This document shows positions 1 to 13,100 of a stretch of DNA of 64,000 nucleotides, piece after piece (the stretch's first letter is position 1; each line of letters begins with the position of its first letter). The notes under the pieces were generated by a model, which did no database searches, was not told the origin of the DNA, and was given only the letters and a program-made list of their open reading frames with translations. Source of the DNA: Camarhynchus parvulus (lineage: Eukaryota; Chordata; Aves; Passeriformes; Thraupidae); contig NC_044577.1 in the NCBI RefSeq assembly GCF_901933205.1, forward strand, positions 2,987,321-3,051,320, given 5' to 3'. Made by a program: the position numbers and the translations under genes.

Positions 1-615
<615 letters not shown>

Positions 616-2667
616 CTAGGAACAAATCTCAAATTAGCCCGTGGCCTCCCGCAGCTCACAAGTTTGCAACATTCCCATCTTGCCACAAGATAAACACATC
701 AGCGTTCAATACCCCTTGACTGAGTCATTCATCATGGGTGATACAAGTTAACCTCTGGAACAAAAGAGCAACAGCTGAAAGAGGAAACCACAACATCAGA
801 AAAACCAGCGAGCCTTGTTTTCTCATGCAGAATGCCAGGTCTTTTAGGATTTTAGGTCCCTTTGCCAAAAAAACTGAGCTGCAGCCTCTAGGTTGTACCT
901 TGCTGTACCCATCTGTGTTATCTTACACGTGTGGCCAGAAGAAGAGCAGGATTTGTGGAAGCCCACGAGTGGTGGTTCATTCCAGGAAGGGAGGACAGGC
1001 TGATTTTCCAGGCCATACCCATCTCTCACATAGATCACCAGTGCCAGGCACCCCCAAGGTGCTGGAAGGGTGCTGCTGGGACAGCCTGTCCATCCCCCAG
1101 CCTTCTTGAAGTGTTTTCATTCCCACTTTTCAGGGCAGAGGAGAACAGTGTCACTCTTGGAGGGGCAAACTCATTTTATTCTGTGTTTGTGCAGCACCTG
1201 CCTCAGGGGTCTGTGAGCACTCCTGTAACACAACCATGAGATCTCAGCCTGGGCCCTCTCCTGCTTGCTTCAACAAGGTTGGTGAGCAACAGTCCCACAT
1301 AAAATACATAAATAATTAAGAGACTGAGTAATTCTGCAGAGGCAGGGAATTCAGGATTAAAGCACCAAGCTAAATGGTTTTGTTTCAGCACCATCAATTC
1401 GGCCAGGAAGCTCTACCCACCTCCAAAGTGCACAGAGTTGTTACTGTCTCAACCTTTAAAAAGCTCTGAAAATCTGCTGAAAACATAGAAACGTCAGTGT
1501 TTTAAGGTTCCCAGTGACTTATGTGTGTGCTAGTGTCATGAAAGCATGGCAGCAGAGCTAAGGAAGGAGAATAAGAGGAGAATTGAAAGGAAAATAACTT
1601 CCTTTCAGTACCAGTACGTTTGATATGTAACTCCCAGTTTCTCAGCATCCATCACTAACATTTCAGTGAGTAAATGTGGGTATTGGGAAAAATTCTGCTT
1701 TATGTGAATCTGCAGCTGTGGGAATTCCTCAGTATTAAAAAATATTACTCAATATTAGAAAATAAAGTGGATAAAAGAAAGAAGGATTCATCCTAATGTA
1801 TTTCAGACTTCAGTGCTGGGTCACTCATTTCTACAAGATAGATATAACCTGTGAGCCCTGTTTGTGGTTTGTAGGAAGCTCTTCAGTTCACCTCTAAGAA
1901 GCTCCATGTGTCTTGAGTCGAATAATTTATTCCCAGGAAATTTATTTCTACCTTAAAATGCACTAATTAAAGCTTCCCTTGCTTTGTCTCAGCATCTGCA
2001 GTCTATAATTCCCATCACCTCTCATTTGCTCATGGCTTTGGCAATTTAGATAAAATCAGCACTCCTTGAGCAAGGGAAGAAGTGTGTGGAGGTGGAATTC
2101 CTCTCTCTAATTATCGTTCCTCTTTCAATCCTGCTTTGATTTCTGTCTGAAGCACCAAGAATCTAAATTCATTTGACTGACATTTCTTATTCAAGGCTAT
2201 TTAATAGGAAGAAACAATACAGAAGAAAACAGACAGAACTATTTGCTGAGGGATCAATAAGAAAATTGCTGCTTTGTTTTTACTCATTTTAATCACTAAT
2301 TATATGGAGCAGTAGAACTAGATCTTGTGATTTGTGGAAGCTTTCACTGACATCTCCTCCAGGGCTTGTTCCCATCCTCACTACTCCAGTGGCTGCAATG
2401 CTAAGGAATATGTGATGCTTTTCCAGGGCTGCAGCCCAATCCAGGGCTCAAAGAGGATCAGCACAAGCAGAAGCTGCCCCTGAATGACTCTGCAGCTGAG
2501 CAGATGAGACATGGCACATATATCTCCTGCCTCAGCCTTGGTGGTGCAGCCTGAAAATGACACTGTGACAAAGCAGGATGTCGCCTGATGCTCAGAGCAG
2601 CTTTCCAAGCAGGAAGACCTGCACACAATTAGAGAAGGAAAGCACACCCTGGCAGAACACAGTGAAC

Positions 2668-3109
2668 TGATGCCTTGAGAAGGCTGACCTAGAACAGAGT
2701 TAAAGAATAAAGTAGGGATTTATTAAGAGGCCTCAATGGATCCACCTTGGGCAGCACAAGAGCCCAGCCAGGGCTACACCCAAGATGAACCAAAATGGTC
2801 ACAAAATGCCCAACCAATCACGGGGTCTCTTGCTTTTATAAGTTCTGGTCCATTTGCATATTGGAGTTAATTGTCCAGTTACAGCTTTAGGCCATCAAGT
2901 TCCATCCTCCTTGTTTTTCTCTCTTCAGTCCACTGTTGTTTATGCTTTTTGGGCCTGGAGCTTGTAACAGCTGTCCTTGGACAAGCTGGAAAAGGATTGT
3001 TGTTCACCTACCCTGTGAAGAGAGCTTGCTAACACTTAATGAAGCTCAGAGTTATACACTAAAGCAGCACAGAATATGAAAAATATAAAAGCTAAAACTT
3101 AAGGCATCA
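2668..3109 (-). mobile_element. ERV LTR, TGATGCCTT family, copy 1
   Basis: This 442-bp LTR has matching ends: the plus strand starts TGATGCCTT and finishes AAGGCATCA. Read on the minus strand it has an octamer ATGCAAAT (2859-2852), a TATA box TATAAAAG (2840-2833) and a poly(A) signal AATAAA (2724-2719), in the U3-R order expected for a minus-strand LTR. A second copy of the same family lies at 54142-54591. The polypurine tract immediately outside its U3 end marks it as a 3' LTR rather than a solo LTR. Consistent with that, the bases on its two sides do not form a target duplication. The exact family name is not assigned. Confidence 0.85.
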
Positions 3110-3120
3110 TTCCCCCCTTT
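3110..3120 (-). other. Retroviral polypurine tract next to 3' LTR
   Basis: Read on the minus strand, AAAGGGGGGAA abuts the first base of the LTR (TGATGCC). Polypurine tracts in this position prime plus-strand DNA synthesis in retroviruses. It implies that sequence to the right of 3120 was once proviral interior. Confidence 0.7.
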
Positions 3121-4100
3121 AGAGGCTTGACCTAAGCCACCAGATGAAAGGGCTGCTTTGGCATGAACCAGACCTTTCCCTGCCACCTCCTCCTCCTCAC
3201 TGTATTAAGGTCAAGCCACTTGGTCTTGTCACCAGGATCTTCCTCTATCTGAGCACTTAGGTCACTTGTCAGTGCCACTCACCATGGGGGACTCCTGCCC
3301 TCCTGTCCATTTGGTTTATGAGAGCCACGGCACTTTCTTCCATGGGATGTGCTTTGGGATCTGATCTGCAAATCCCTGCCCATTCAGAAAGGACTTTGCC
3401 CCAAGCACACTGATTGAGCATTTTGAAACTGTTGTCTGCAGGCCCTGCATCCAAGCTATTACCTTCCCTGGTGCTACCCTTCTTGTGGAACAATTCTGGG
3501 ACACTGGCCAAAAAGTCCTCTGTCTATTGGTACAGGCAGCAGGAAGCCCAAACAGCAAAATGACAAACTGGGAACCAGTGAAGAACAGGGAACCAAGCAG
3601 AAGATGTCCTTAAGTTTTGTTTCCTGTTTCCCAATTTAAAGATTTATCCCCCATGAAAGAGGGGTGGTTTACACTTTTGTAGCCACTGAAGTTCAAACAA
3701 CAGTTCCAGAAAAGGAACTCTCATCCCTGCTGAAGAAGGATACTGAAAAAACACAGGGGGTTTTCTGGAGTAGGAAGGAGAGAGGACACTGTCCCACATG
3801 AACAGTGCAAATGCTTTATCTGTGTCCCTCAAACTGAGATTCTGGAAAGAGCGTTGAGATTAAAGGACCACAAAAGGTGGTAATTTACTCACTCCCATGT
3901 CCAAAGCAGAATAATCTCTTAGAAAACTCTCTAGGGAAGGATTTATTAGGCAGGATTTCAAGAGCTGTTGGTGAAGAAACATTCTTCTGACCACTGCCCA
4001 AAAGGAAAGGGTGCTCCCAATGCCCAGCCACAACATGGATACACATCTGCACCATTCCATGGTCCTGCCCTGCTCAATTCAATGCCCTGCTCAGTTCAGT
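3121..4100 (-). pseudogene. Possible degraded ERV internal remnant
   Basis: If the polypurine tract at 3110-3120 is genuine, the adjoining bases should be the 3' end of a minus-strand provirus. The region has only short open frames on the minus strand (for example 3860-4060 and 3644-3832). I see no reverse transcriptase, integrase or envelope motif in them. No second LTR of this family was found to the right, so the 5' part is missing or unrecognisable. The right boundary given is arbitrary. Confidence 0.3.
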
Positions 4101-7100
4101 GATTTCAGAAATGGCTCTGTCAGGAGCAAGCTGGGCCCTTCTGTACAAGGTATCAGTCAGTAGAGCAGCTTGACTTGGCCAAACCAGTGCAGCACTGAAA
4201 TTCTTTTTACCCCATCTCCACTCCTAATGGGGGTGAGAGCAGTGACCCTCAGAGCCAGTGGGGTGATACATTCTTGGATGTTGTTGTCAAGGTAGGGGCC
4301 AAGTCAAGCTGGTGGGAAGCAGACATGGCCAACATCTATCCAATATTCAGGGGCTTTTAACAGCAGCTGAAATGGGACACAGAGCACAAGGGACCATCTC
4401 AGTCTCTGCACTGACCCTAATCCACCTCTCCTTCAGCCAGCCACTTCAAAAAGACTGGAGCAGCACAACCCATTCATAGTCACCCCTGAGATCCCAGCCC
4501 AATTTCTATTTCTCTTCTGTTCTACTGATCTCAAGGAGGACTGTGAGCCCAGGTTTGGCTGGGAGGGCAGGCTCAGTCCTTGGGCAATCCTCTGTGGGAT
4601 GGCTCCACCACACACCTCAGGATGGCCAGAGGAAGGAGCCAGCACTCCCTCTGTTGTGTGCCTGGAAAACCTGAGTCTCAGGTGCTGTCAAATGGGAAAC
4701 ATCTGCAATCAGCAGAGTTTGTTAACAATGCAAGAAGGAAGGGAAATTAGAGCAGAGAATAGAAAATACACACGGCTAATAAAGATTTTATGTGCACGAG
4801 CACATAATGATAAACTTGATAGATGATATAAACAAACACATGAAAAAGGCAGCAAAGGCAACAGAATGAAAAACAAGATACACCCCGAGCAGGGGAAATT
4901 GGGAAACCAACCAGGATATGGGTGCCCCACCTCCTAACCCTCACTCTTGCACCCCCACACACCAGCTCCCCACCACTTCCCCTCTTTTTGGAAGCAAATG
5001 CCAGCACACTAGGAATTATGACTGCTAACATCATCCAGCTACTCCTCTCTTACAATGTGGGGCACCACGTGGGTGCTTCTTCAGTCAGCTACAAAGTTTC
5101 AAAAACTCACAGAAATTTCATACCTCTGAGAGGTCTGTTTTGTGAGCCGGCCCTCTAAAAGGTGGGCGCCCAGAGAAATCACACGATCAAACAATTCTTT
5201 AAGCAATAGCCTACAAAACTGATTATTTCTAAATATAAGGGAGAAGTGGAGAGAAGAACATGGAAATCTGAATTCAGAACTCAGAATGTTTAAATCTACT
5301 CCTTTATGTTTTTCTACAGCTGAAGAGATCTGAATCAAACTGGTACAATCACACCAATGACTGACACACAAAACTTCAAGATTTTAGGCAAGACCTTGCA
5401 AGAAGGACTTCAGTCATCTCACTTAGTCATAGGAATTCTCTTGTTGCAAGTACTTACTGAACCTCATCTCTGTATTTCTCCCTTAGCTCATGTCTTGGCC
5501 ATAGCCACAGCATCTAAGCCACCCTTCTGCTCCCCTAAACATGGGAAAGGATTTTCTATATCCTCACCAAGTAGGGAATATTCTCCCTGAGTGAATGGAA
5601 GAAGCATATCTGTATCTGTGAAACATCATTCTGCAGCCCTCCTCTTGCCTGCCTGCAATCAGGATTTCTCTGTCTTTCTGTCTGCTTGTCCATCACTCTT
5701 AACAGCTTCTACACCAACAGCTCTGGAGAGGTGGACAGGGAGTGATTTACCTAAGACAAACTAAAAACCCTGAAGATGACATCTGACTGATACTTTTTGT
5801 TCACCTGTTTGTTCTGTCAGTCAATGAGAAGCCATTTCCCTCACTTTTTGCTCTGCTGCCCCATTCACCAGGCTAACTGGTTTCCAAGTCACCCAGCTCA
5901 GGAGATGTCTCAGACCAAGTTTTAAGGCTGCAGTTCCTTGTGGTCAGTTGGGATTCTTCCAGCTGGCTTTGCTCAGACTTGGGGTTTGAGGCTCATACCC
6001 CTCCAGGAGCTGGGAAAATGCTGCTCATTTTCCAAGCAGCCTTCCAAGACTAAAATGCTGTTTGGCACCTGAGGATTTCAAGAGTCAGTAGATCTTGTAT
6101 CATTAAAACTGTTAGTCCTGGAGACCTTCCACTGCATAAATTTAGACACCAGCTCCTCCAGGCATGTTTAGCACAGCCATTTCCTAACACTTAGGACCTC
6201 TCCTCACTTTTCCAAGGAAAGGTTGATTTGTGTGGCATTTTCTTTATACCTGGGTTTTCAGCCTCATGGAAGAAGATTTACATCTTTGCTGGAGCAAGGC
6301 TGCTCAAGGCCTGAGATGCAGTAATCAGGATTTGTTGTGCTGATCTCTTCCCTTCCTTCCTACAGCTCAGCCTGAAGAGTTTTTGTACAGGGATGTGCCC
6401 TAATCCTGGAAGGTTTCACCTCATTGCCAGGGTCCCATGAAGTGGTGCATAAGGACCACGTTCTCGTGCTGCCTGACACACAACAGCCCTTCACCAGGCA
6501 GACACAGCTCCTACCAGCTGCACAGCAACACAGACTTCACAGCTATCGTATCAGGAATACTTCACTTTTCTTTTGGGCAACAAAATAAGTGCTCACAACC
6601 ATCTAATCGTGTTACAATGCACCTACTGATCATCGTGCAGGGGCTGCATTGGAAGACAATCCAAGTATTTCCACTGAATTGAGTGTACCTGTTATTGAGG
6701 TCTGTGGTGTTCTTGAGAGTCAAACAAGTGAATTCACAACATGGCCTGAATGACTGGAGCAATCTGCTTGGTTGACTGGAACACAAAGAGGGGTATAAAC
6801 ACAGAACTAAGCCAGTGGGCTTGACTCTGAGCTCTGGGGAAACTCAAGGAGCCATCACATCAGAGCAAAGGCAGAGGAGATACCAGGACTCTCAGTACCA
6901 CTGCAAACCAAAATCAGCTCCTTCAAACACCAAAAAGGATATAGTGTGTAAGGATGTTCCTCTTCTAGGTGATACTGCAAAGGGAAAAATGCTTTTCTTG
7001 CCAGTTTTACTGATTATGGAGTTGAAATGCTTTCTCCCTCTTCGAGAACCCATTAGAAGTGCCAACTCCTTAAAAAGGAAGTGTCATCCTCTGCATTTCT

Positions 7101-10100
7101 GTTGGTGCCAAGGTGGTTTGGGATGCAATGCACCCCAGCTGGCAGCTTTGCACACTTAAGGCATCACTGCCATAGATTCAGATCCACGAGCTGCATCCAC
7201 ACTCACCTCCTGCCCACACTCTGGATGTGTCCCACCCCCTGCAAGTGCTGGGCTCCAAAAAAAGGAAGACTGAAAGCCATGGCTGCTGTCAATCCCTCCC
7301 TCTTTTAGTTTTCAAGAGACTCCCAGAGAGAATCCCTCAGCCAGGCTGGACTGAAGGCATCCTGCTCGATGCAGACAAAACAGCAGGAAAAGCAGAGTGA
7401 TGCAGAGTGACGCCTGTCAAATTGGGCACTTACATCTTAAGAGGAGCTGTAACTTTTAATGACACTAAGGACAATGGCAATTCTGATGGAAATTATCCCT
7501 GTAGCTACAGTTTCAGGTGGGGAATTTATTGGCAGGAAGCAAGAAAGGGAAGAAAGTTTGAAAGGACCTGATGACTAAATTTGGAGGCAAAAATGGCTTC
7601 CATATTATGGCTGAGGTGGGAAGTCACAAACCAGGGGAGAGGAATAAAAGAGGAACTGGGATAGCATTCATCAGAGATACTCCTGGAAGAGAAATTAGAA
7701 TCATTTTCATTGTTATTGAAATTGCCTGTGATCTCAGACAGATTAGCAGAAGATTGCAGGAAAATTCAGAGAGCTTTCAGCTGAGAAATTTTGCAGGTGC
7801 CAAACTTGTGGAGAAGGAGCTGGTGAATAAGTTCCACCTGAAGGTGGGACTAAAACCTGCCCACTTCTCTTTTGAGCTGCTCACTTGGCTTTCACTATAC
7901 GCAGTGCATAAATAACCATCTACTTTATGTTTAAAATTGGTAAATGGCTCTTTTGTATGTGCCAATACAAAAACCCTCAAAGTGCAAAAATTTCTCTCAT
8001 TTTTGTCACTTACTTAATAAAATAAAAATCATCCAGCCAGCTAGTGGAGATACAATATAAATTATACTAAAAAAACTGTAACCACCTGGGTTTTCCAAAG
8101 GTGGAAAGTTGCTCAAATCAACAATATGTTGAGTAATTATAGACAAGCACACTCACTGGAAACACCATCAGGTTGCAAATGACTTTGCAACGGGAAAAAA
8201 CTATTAAGTCATTAGATAATTTATCTGCAGTGAAAAAATTTGAGCTGTATCCTACTTATATGGAGCCCTAGCAATACAAATCAACTTTGCCATCCAAAAA
8301 TTGAAAAATGCTTGCATCACACTGCAGATTGGCTAAACCAAGCACCTGGCTTCCAAGAAGCAGCAGAAGCAGATGCTGAGATCCTGTTTTTAAGGGAGCC
8401 CTCAACACATGCACACAAACATTGCTAATACAAGAGTCTTTCCAGCGTGCTGGTGACCAGGCTTGGATTCTGGAGCTGGAAGAGCACAAGGATGCTCTAA
8501 TCCCTCCAGGCTGTGTATTCCTCTCCTCCCCTCATTCCCATGCCTGTCCATGATCACAAACAACATTATCCTTGCCATTCTTTTGTAAACATCCTTGGGG
8601 AGCCCTACAGATCAGTAGAGGGAGATGAGGGGCACAGAAGATGCACCTCATCCTGGCTATCCTGGGCCCACATCTGATGAGTCAGGCTTGTGATGGCTTT
8701 AGGAGATTTGTACTCATAGATTTCCCCTGTGCCACACAGTTTGATGAGTTTAAAAGGCTCCTGGAACCCTGTCTGGATCTGAAGAGTGACTCCTCCATTA
8801 GCTGATGGGAGAGACAACCTTGAGCCGAGTCCTGGCCCCTTTTCCACCAGAGCTGTGTATCTGCAGTCTCATGGTTGCTTTTCCCTCCCGAGAGCAGTAG
8901 CAAAGCTTTCTGCAAAAACATGACTTTGCACTTCTTCTGTGAGAACGCTCTCTTTGCTTTGATATATGTCTCCTTTTATTCCTTACAATAGTTGCACCTC
9001 ACCTACCCTGGGGCTCTGTCACTTTGCTGATAATTTTTACGACTCGATTACAATGGTTTTTTAGTTCAGACATGCCCAGTGCCCAGGGAAGGGGACTCCT
9101 TCTGAAAGGTTACAGATATGACAGATGGCTCCAACGTGTGAAGTGCAGCCCCGTTCGGACACAGACAAAATGTCTGTGTGTGCTTCGCCTTTGTTAAGCT
9201 CCCTTTAATGTCAGCAAGGAAAGTGAGCCCAGCTGGCAGCTCTCTGCTCTCCATTCCCTCCTGGTTGGCTTTTGCAATGAAGGAGCCCTATCCAGGAGAA
9301 AGCCTCCTGGAGCAGGGAGAAAGGAATGGAGGACCTAGTCAGAAAGGTGATCCCTTTTACACGTGTTTTCCCTATACCTGAGTCTGCTGTTTCCTCCTTT
9401 GTCCACACTGAGACATGGGAGAAGGTGGTGAGACCAGCTCCATGTACTGATAAAACACTATTTCTATTTCTAATTCTATATTCTGGTTTCTATTATGGAC
9501 GAAGGTATAATCACTGGCGAGGAGATGTGGACCTTGGTCCTGCTCCTTCTGCAGCTGCCAGGGAGGCTCCTGTCCCTCAGGGGATGTCATCACTTGGTTA
9601 CAAGCACAGGCTGGGAAGGATGTGAGCTGAAATCGGGTTTGAATGGGTTATCTGTCATGAGAAAATACACTGAGCTCTGCTTACACAGGAGCACACTGGG
9701 CTAACCCTCAGCCAGAAAGCTTTGCTGACTGGCATGACCACAGTTCAAACCCTACTGCTTCTCCAGGCATACTGATTTCACTGTAATTCCCAAAGAATTA
9801 CCTCTGATATTACCACAGAACAGTGTAAGGAAGCCTCACATATCCTTATTCTGCAACTAGACTGAGCATTGTCACTACATAACTTATCTAATTACAGCTT
9901 TTAAAACAGTAACTAGAATAATTGTCTGATTGAGCATTTTTTTAATGAATGCAATTCTGCACAGAGCACATTCCAGTGGCAACAAATACCTGCACTTCCC
10001 CTCCCTCTGGTAGGAAATAGTTTCCTAGAAAACCTTCTCACCAATGAGCTGTGAATGTTTCCAAGGATGACATCCTTCCTCCTACGTTGATGACCTGAGG

Positions 10101-13100
10101 ACCTCCTGCTCAGCAGCCCCACAGAAACAGCCTGGGTGACAGAGACAAAGAGCTTGGGAGAGCCAAGGGATGAGCAGGTCTCTCCTTGGCACAACAATAA
10201 GGCCTCAGACTTCATTTTACAACTCCTGGAAGGAGCTGGTAACACCTGCATGTACTACATATTCCATTTTCTTAACAGTAAGGTTCCAGCAGCCACGGAA
10301 GGAGGGCAGGGATGTGCCAGAGCTTCTCCACTGGCTGTGCAGAGTTATCCCCTCTCCTTCAGCCCCCATTCTGGAAGCCAGCAGAGCTGATGGGCTTTTT
10401 CCTGGAGTGAATCACTGAAAGCCCAGCCCCAGCTCTGGCAGTGCAAATGTTGGGCACACATTAATTCCTGTGTCATATTTACTGGGGAAATACCAATCCC
10501 TTGGGATTGCATGTACAGGCTGAGCTCTGCACTGTGACTAAAACCAGGGGCTTGTGCTCAGTTCCTGCTGATTCTGAATTGTGGGGATTCAGGTTTTGGG
10601 TCTCATCCAGCACCACTGAGCTCTGAGCTTTTGAGGCCTCCCATGTATTATGTGCTCCAAAGAAGAAAATTCCATGGATTTTTTTAGCCAAATTCTGAAT
10701 AAAGCCCACCTTCTTTCACCTATTGTAACAATATATTTGTGCATAATGTGATATATATGTTACAGAATCAGTAGCTAAATTCATAGCATAATTTTAAAAA
10801 TAGGTTTCACTATAGATCAATATGTGACAGGCCTATCTATTTTAGTATGTTTTCTTGGTACAAATTATGACAGAAATACAGTAAGTCAGTAATTTTAGAT
10901 TCCTTTGCATAGACATTGTCACTGTAATTTTGCCAGGAGGGAGATAATAAATCATACTTTTCCATCTGACTGATGTTCTGTTTCCCCTGTCTGATTTCAA
11001 TGGCTGTATGCTATCTTCAGAGCTGGCATTGTTCATGGCTCCTTTTATTAAAGCACAGGCACGTTATTGAAATTTCTTTTGTATTATGATTTTCTAGCCA
11101 TATGTGAAATTGCAGAACACACAAGAAGGGGAAAAAAAAGCCTCACTTGTTTGAGTCATAGTAGAAAAGAAAGCCTGCTGCACACATCTTGGAGAGAAAA
11201 ATGCCAATATTAAAATGGGGGATCCATGCTGGGCCCTCTCCACCCAGGGCTGGCACACTCTTGTTTCTCAGAGAAACGCTCTCTAAGACCAACACCCCAC
11301 CAGTAACACTCTGCACCATCCCAAGTGCTCCATTCATATTTGATGAGCTTGCACTCCAAGGCTGGATACCTGGTGGTCTGAGCCAGGCTGTTGTTTACAC
11401 CACTTAATTTCTATTTCTGTTCAGAAATTTCTATTTCTGGCACACTTCTGGGGGTGGGGAATCCCTTTTTGGTTTCACTGTCTCCTTTTCTGCAGCATCA
11501 GGATGGACACACTGTGTTTCAGGGGCTGAGAGCTGCATACCTGTCTGCATGTGCCTTTTGATGAGAGGTCTTGCTTTGCTCAGTTAAATTCAGGTAATTG
11601 CATTAATAAAACATTTTAAAGAGCATTACCAAAGGAGAAGGAGGTGCCACTATTCTGAAGTAAAGGTTTCCATAATGAGCTGAGAATCAGTGCATGATAA
11701 TGCTATGCTTACACAGTCCCCCATATATTTTGGGTTCTGGTTACACCCTGAAGAACCCTGCTAGAGCTGTGTCCCCACTGTGCAAAGCACTGTTCAAGAA
11801 GACATAAAGTCAGCAAGATACAAAAACCTTCACTGAAGGATTACAGGTGATTTGTGGACAAAACAAAGCAATGAACTTAAGATATAGTGGCAGGGAACAA
11901 GGGAGAGAAAAATAAAGTAGAATTTTAGCAATGAAATCCTGGCTCTTTTCAAGTCAGCAAAAACTTTGCCCTGGAAGGAAAAATTTCACCTTTCCTGCTT
12001 TTTTTTTTTTTTTACAGTGTGGAGGAAAAGGGGAAGAGCAAAGTTTGTTTTCCCACCTCTCCACACTTGTGCTGATGGAAGGGACAAATACTTGGGCATT
12101 ACCTAGGGACTTTTCAGCGAGGATAGGTCTGGGAGGAGCCAAGGTGGAAGGGGAAAGGACAAGGAAGTGGAGAAGTCATTGGGAAGGGCAGGCAAACAAA
12201 GGCAGCAGAGGATAAGCACTGGCAGAGACAACAGCTAGAAGGAATTGCAGCTGTGTGCTTGGCAGAAAGGAAGACAGCCACTGAAGAGCACCCAAAAAAT
12301 GTCCACAGTATTTTCCAAGCTCAAATTCACAACTGCAGGTTGAAGCTGCCCTTCTCACTTGAACATCATGAGGAAGGCCCAAACCTCTGGTGTTCCCACC
12401 CAAAGGATAACTCAGCCAACGTTCTGCCAGGCTAACACAGATATTTCAATGGCTGTGCTTAGGAAATCCCTGCCACTGCCTTGGAGGAGGATGGCACCAT
12501 GCCCACCCTCCTGCAGGGACAGGGAGCAGTCCCTGCCTGTCAGTCTAAAATGGAGAGAATATTTCAGGATGTCAGCTTGACAATCTCTTGTGAACTGACC
12601 ACTTATCTCCCAGCAATGGCATTTTGCTACACCTCCAGAGGTCTGCAGGAGTTTATTCTGGATGTGCCTCTGCTGGGTGATGAGAAACCCAGGAAGTTCA
12701 GAGCTGATAATGGACTTTCCAACCTGACAACCCAATCCTCTTCCAGTGGCTCCTCACTGTGGCTGCAACCACGCCATAACTCCATTTCTCAAAGGTGTGT
12801 GCTTTTCTGCCAGTAAGTCATGCAAGAGAGCAAAAACTAATCAGCACTTAGGGACACTGTAGCCTCAGTGACATTTGCAGAGCTCTCCATCAGCTGCCAA
12901 TGAACATCCGTCACGCTGCAGAACACTGTCTGCTTAGCTTTCCATCAGGGCTGGCTGGGGACATGCATTCCAAACACAGCCATGGGTACTTGCAATAACC
13001 AACACCAATCTCCATTTGCTTCTTTTCTGTCTCTGAGAAGAAAAGGGAGGCTTAAGAGCCTCCCTGAAAGATCTCTGCTCCTACAGGTGAGCACAGAGCA

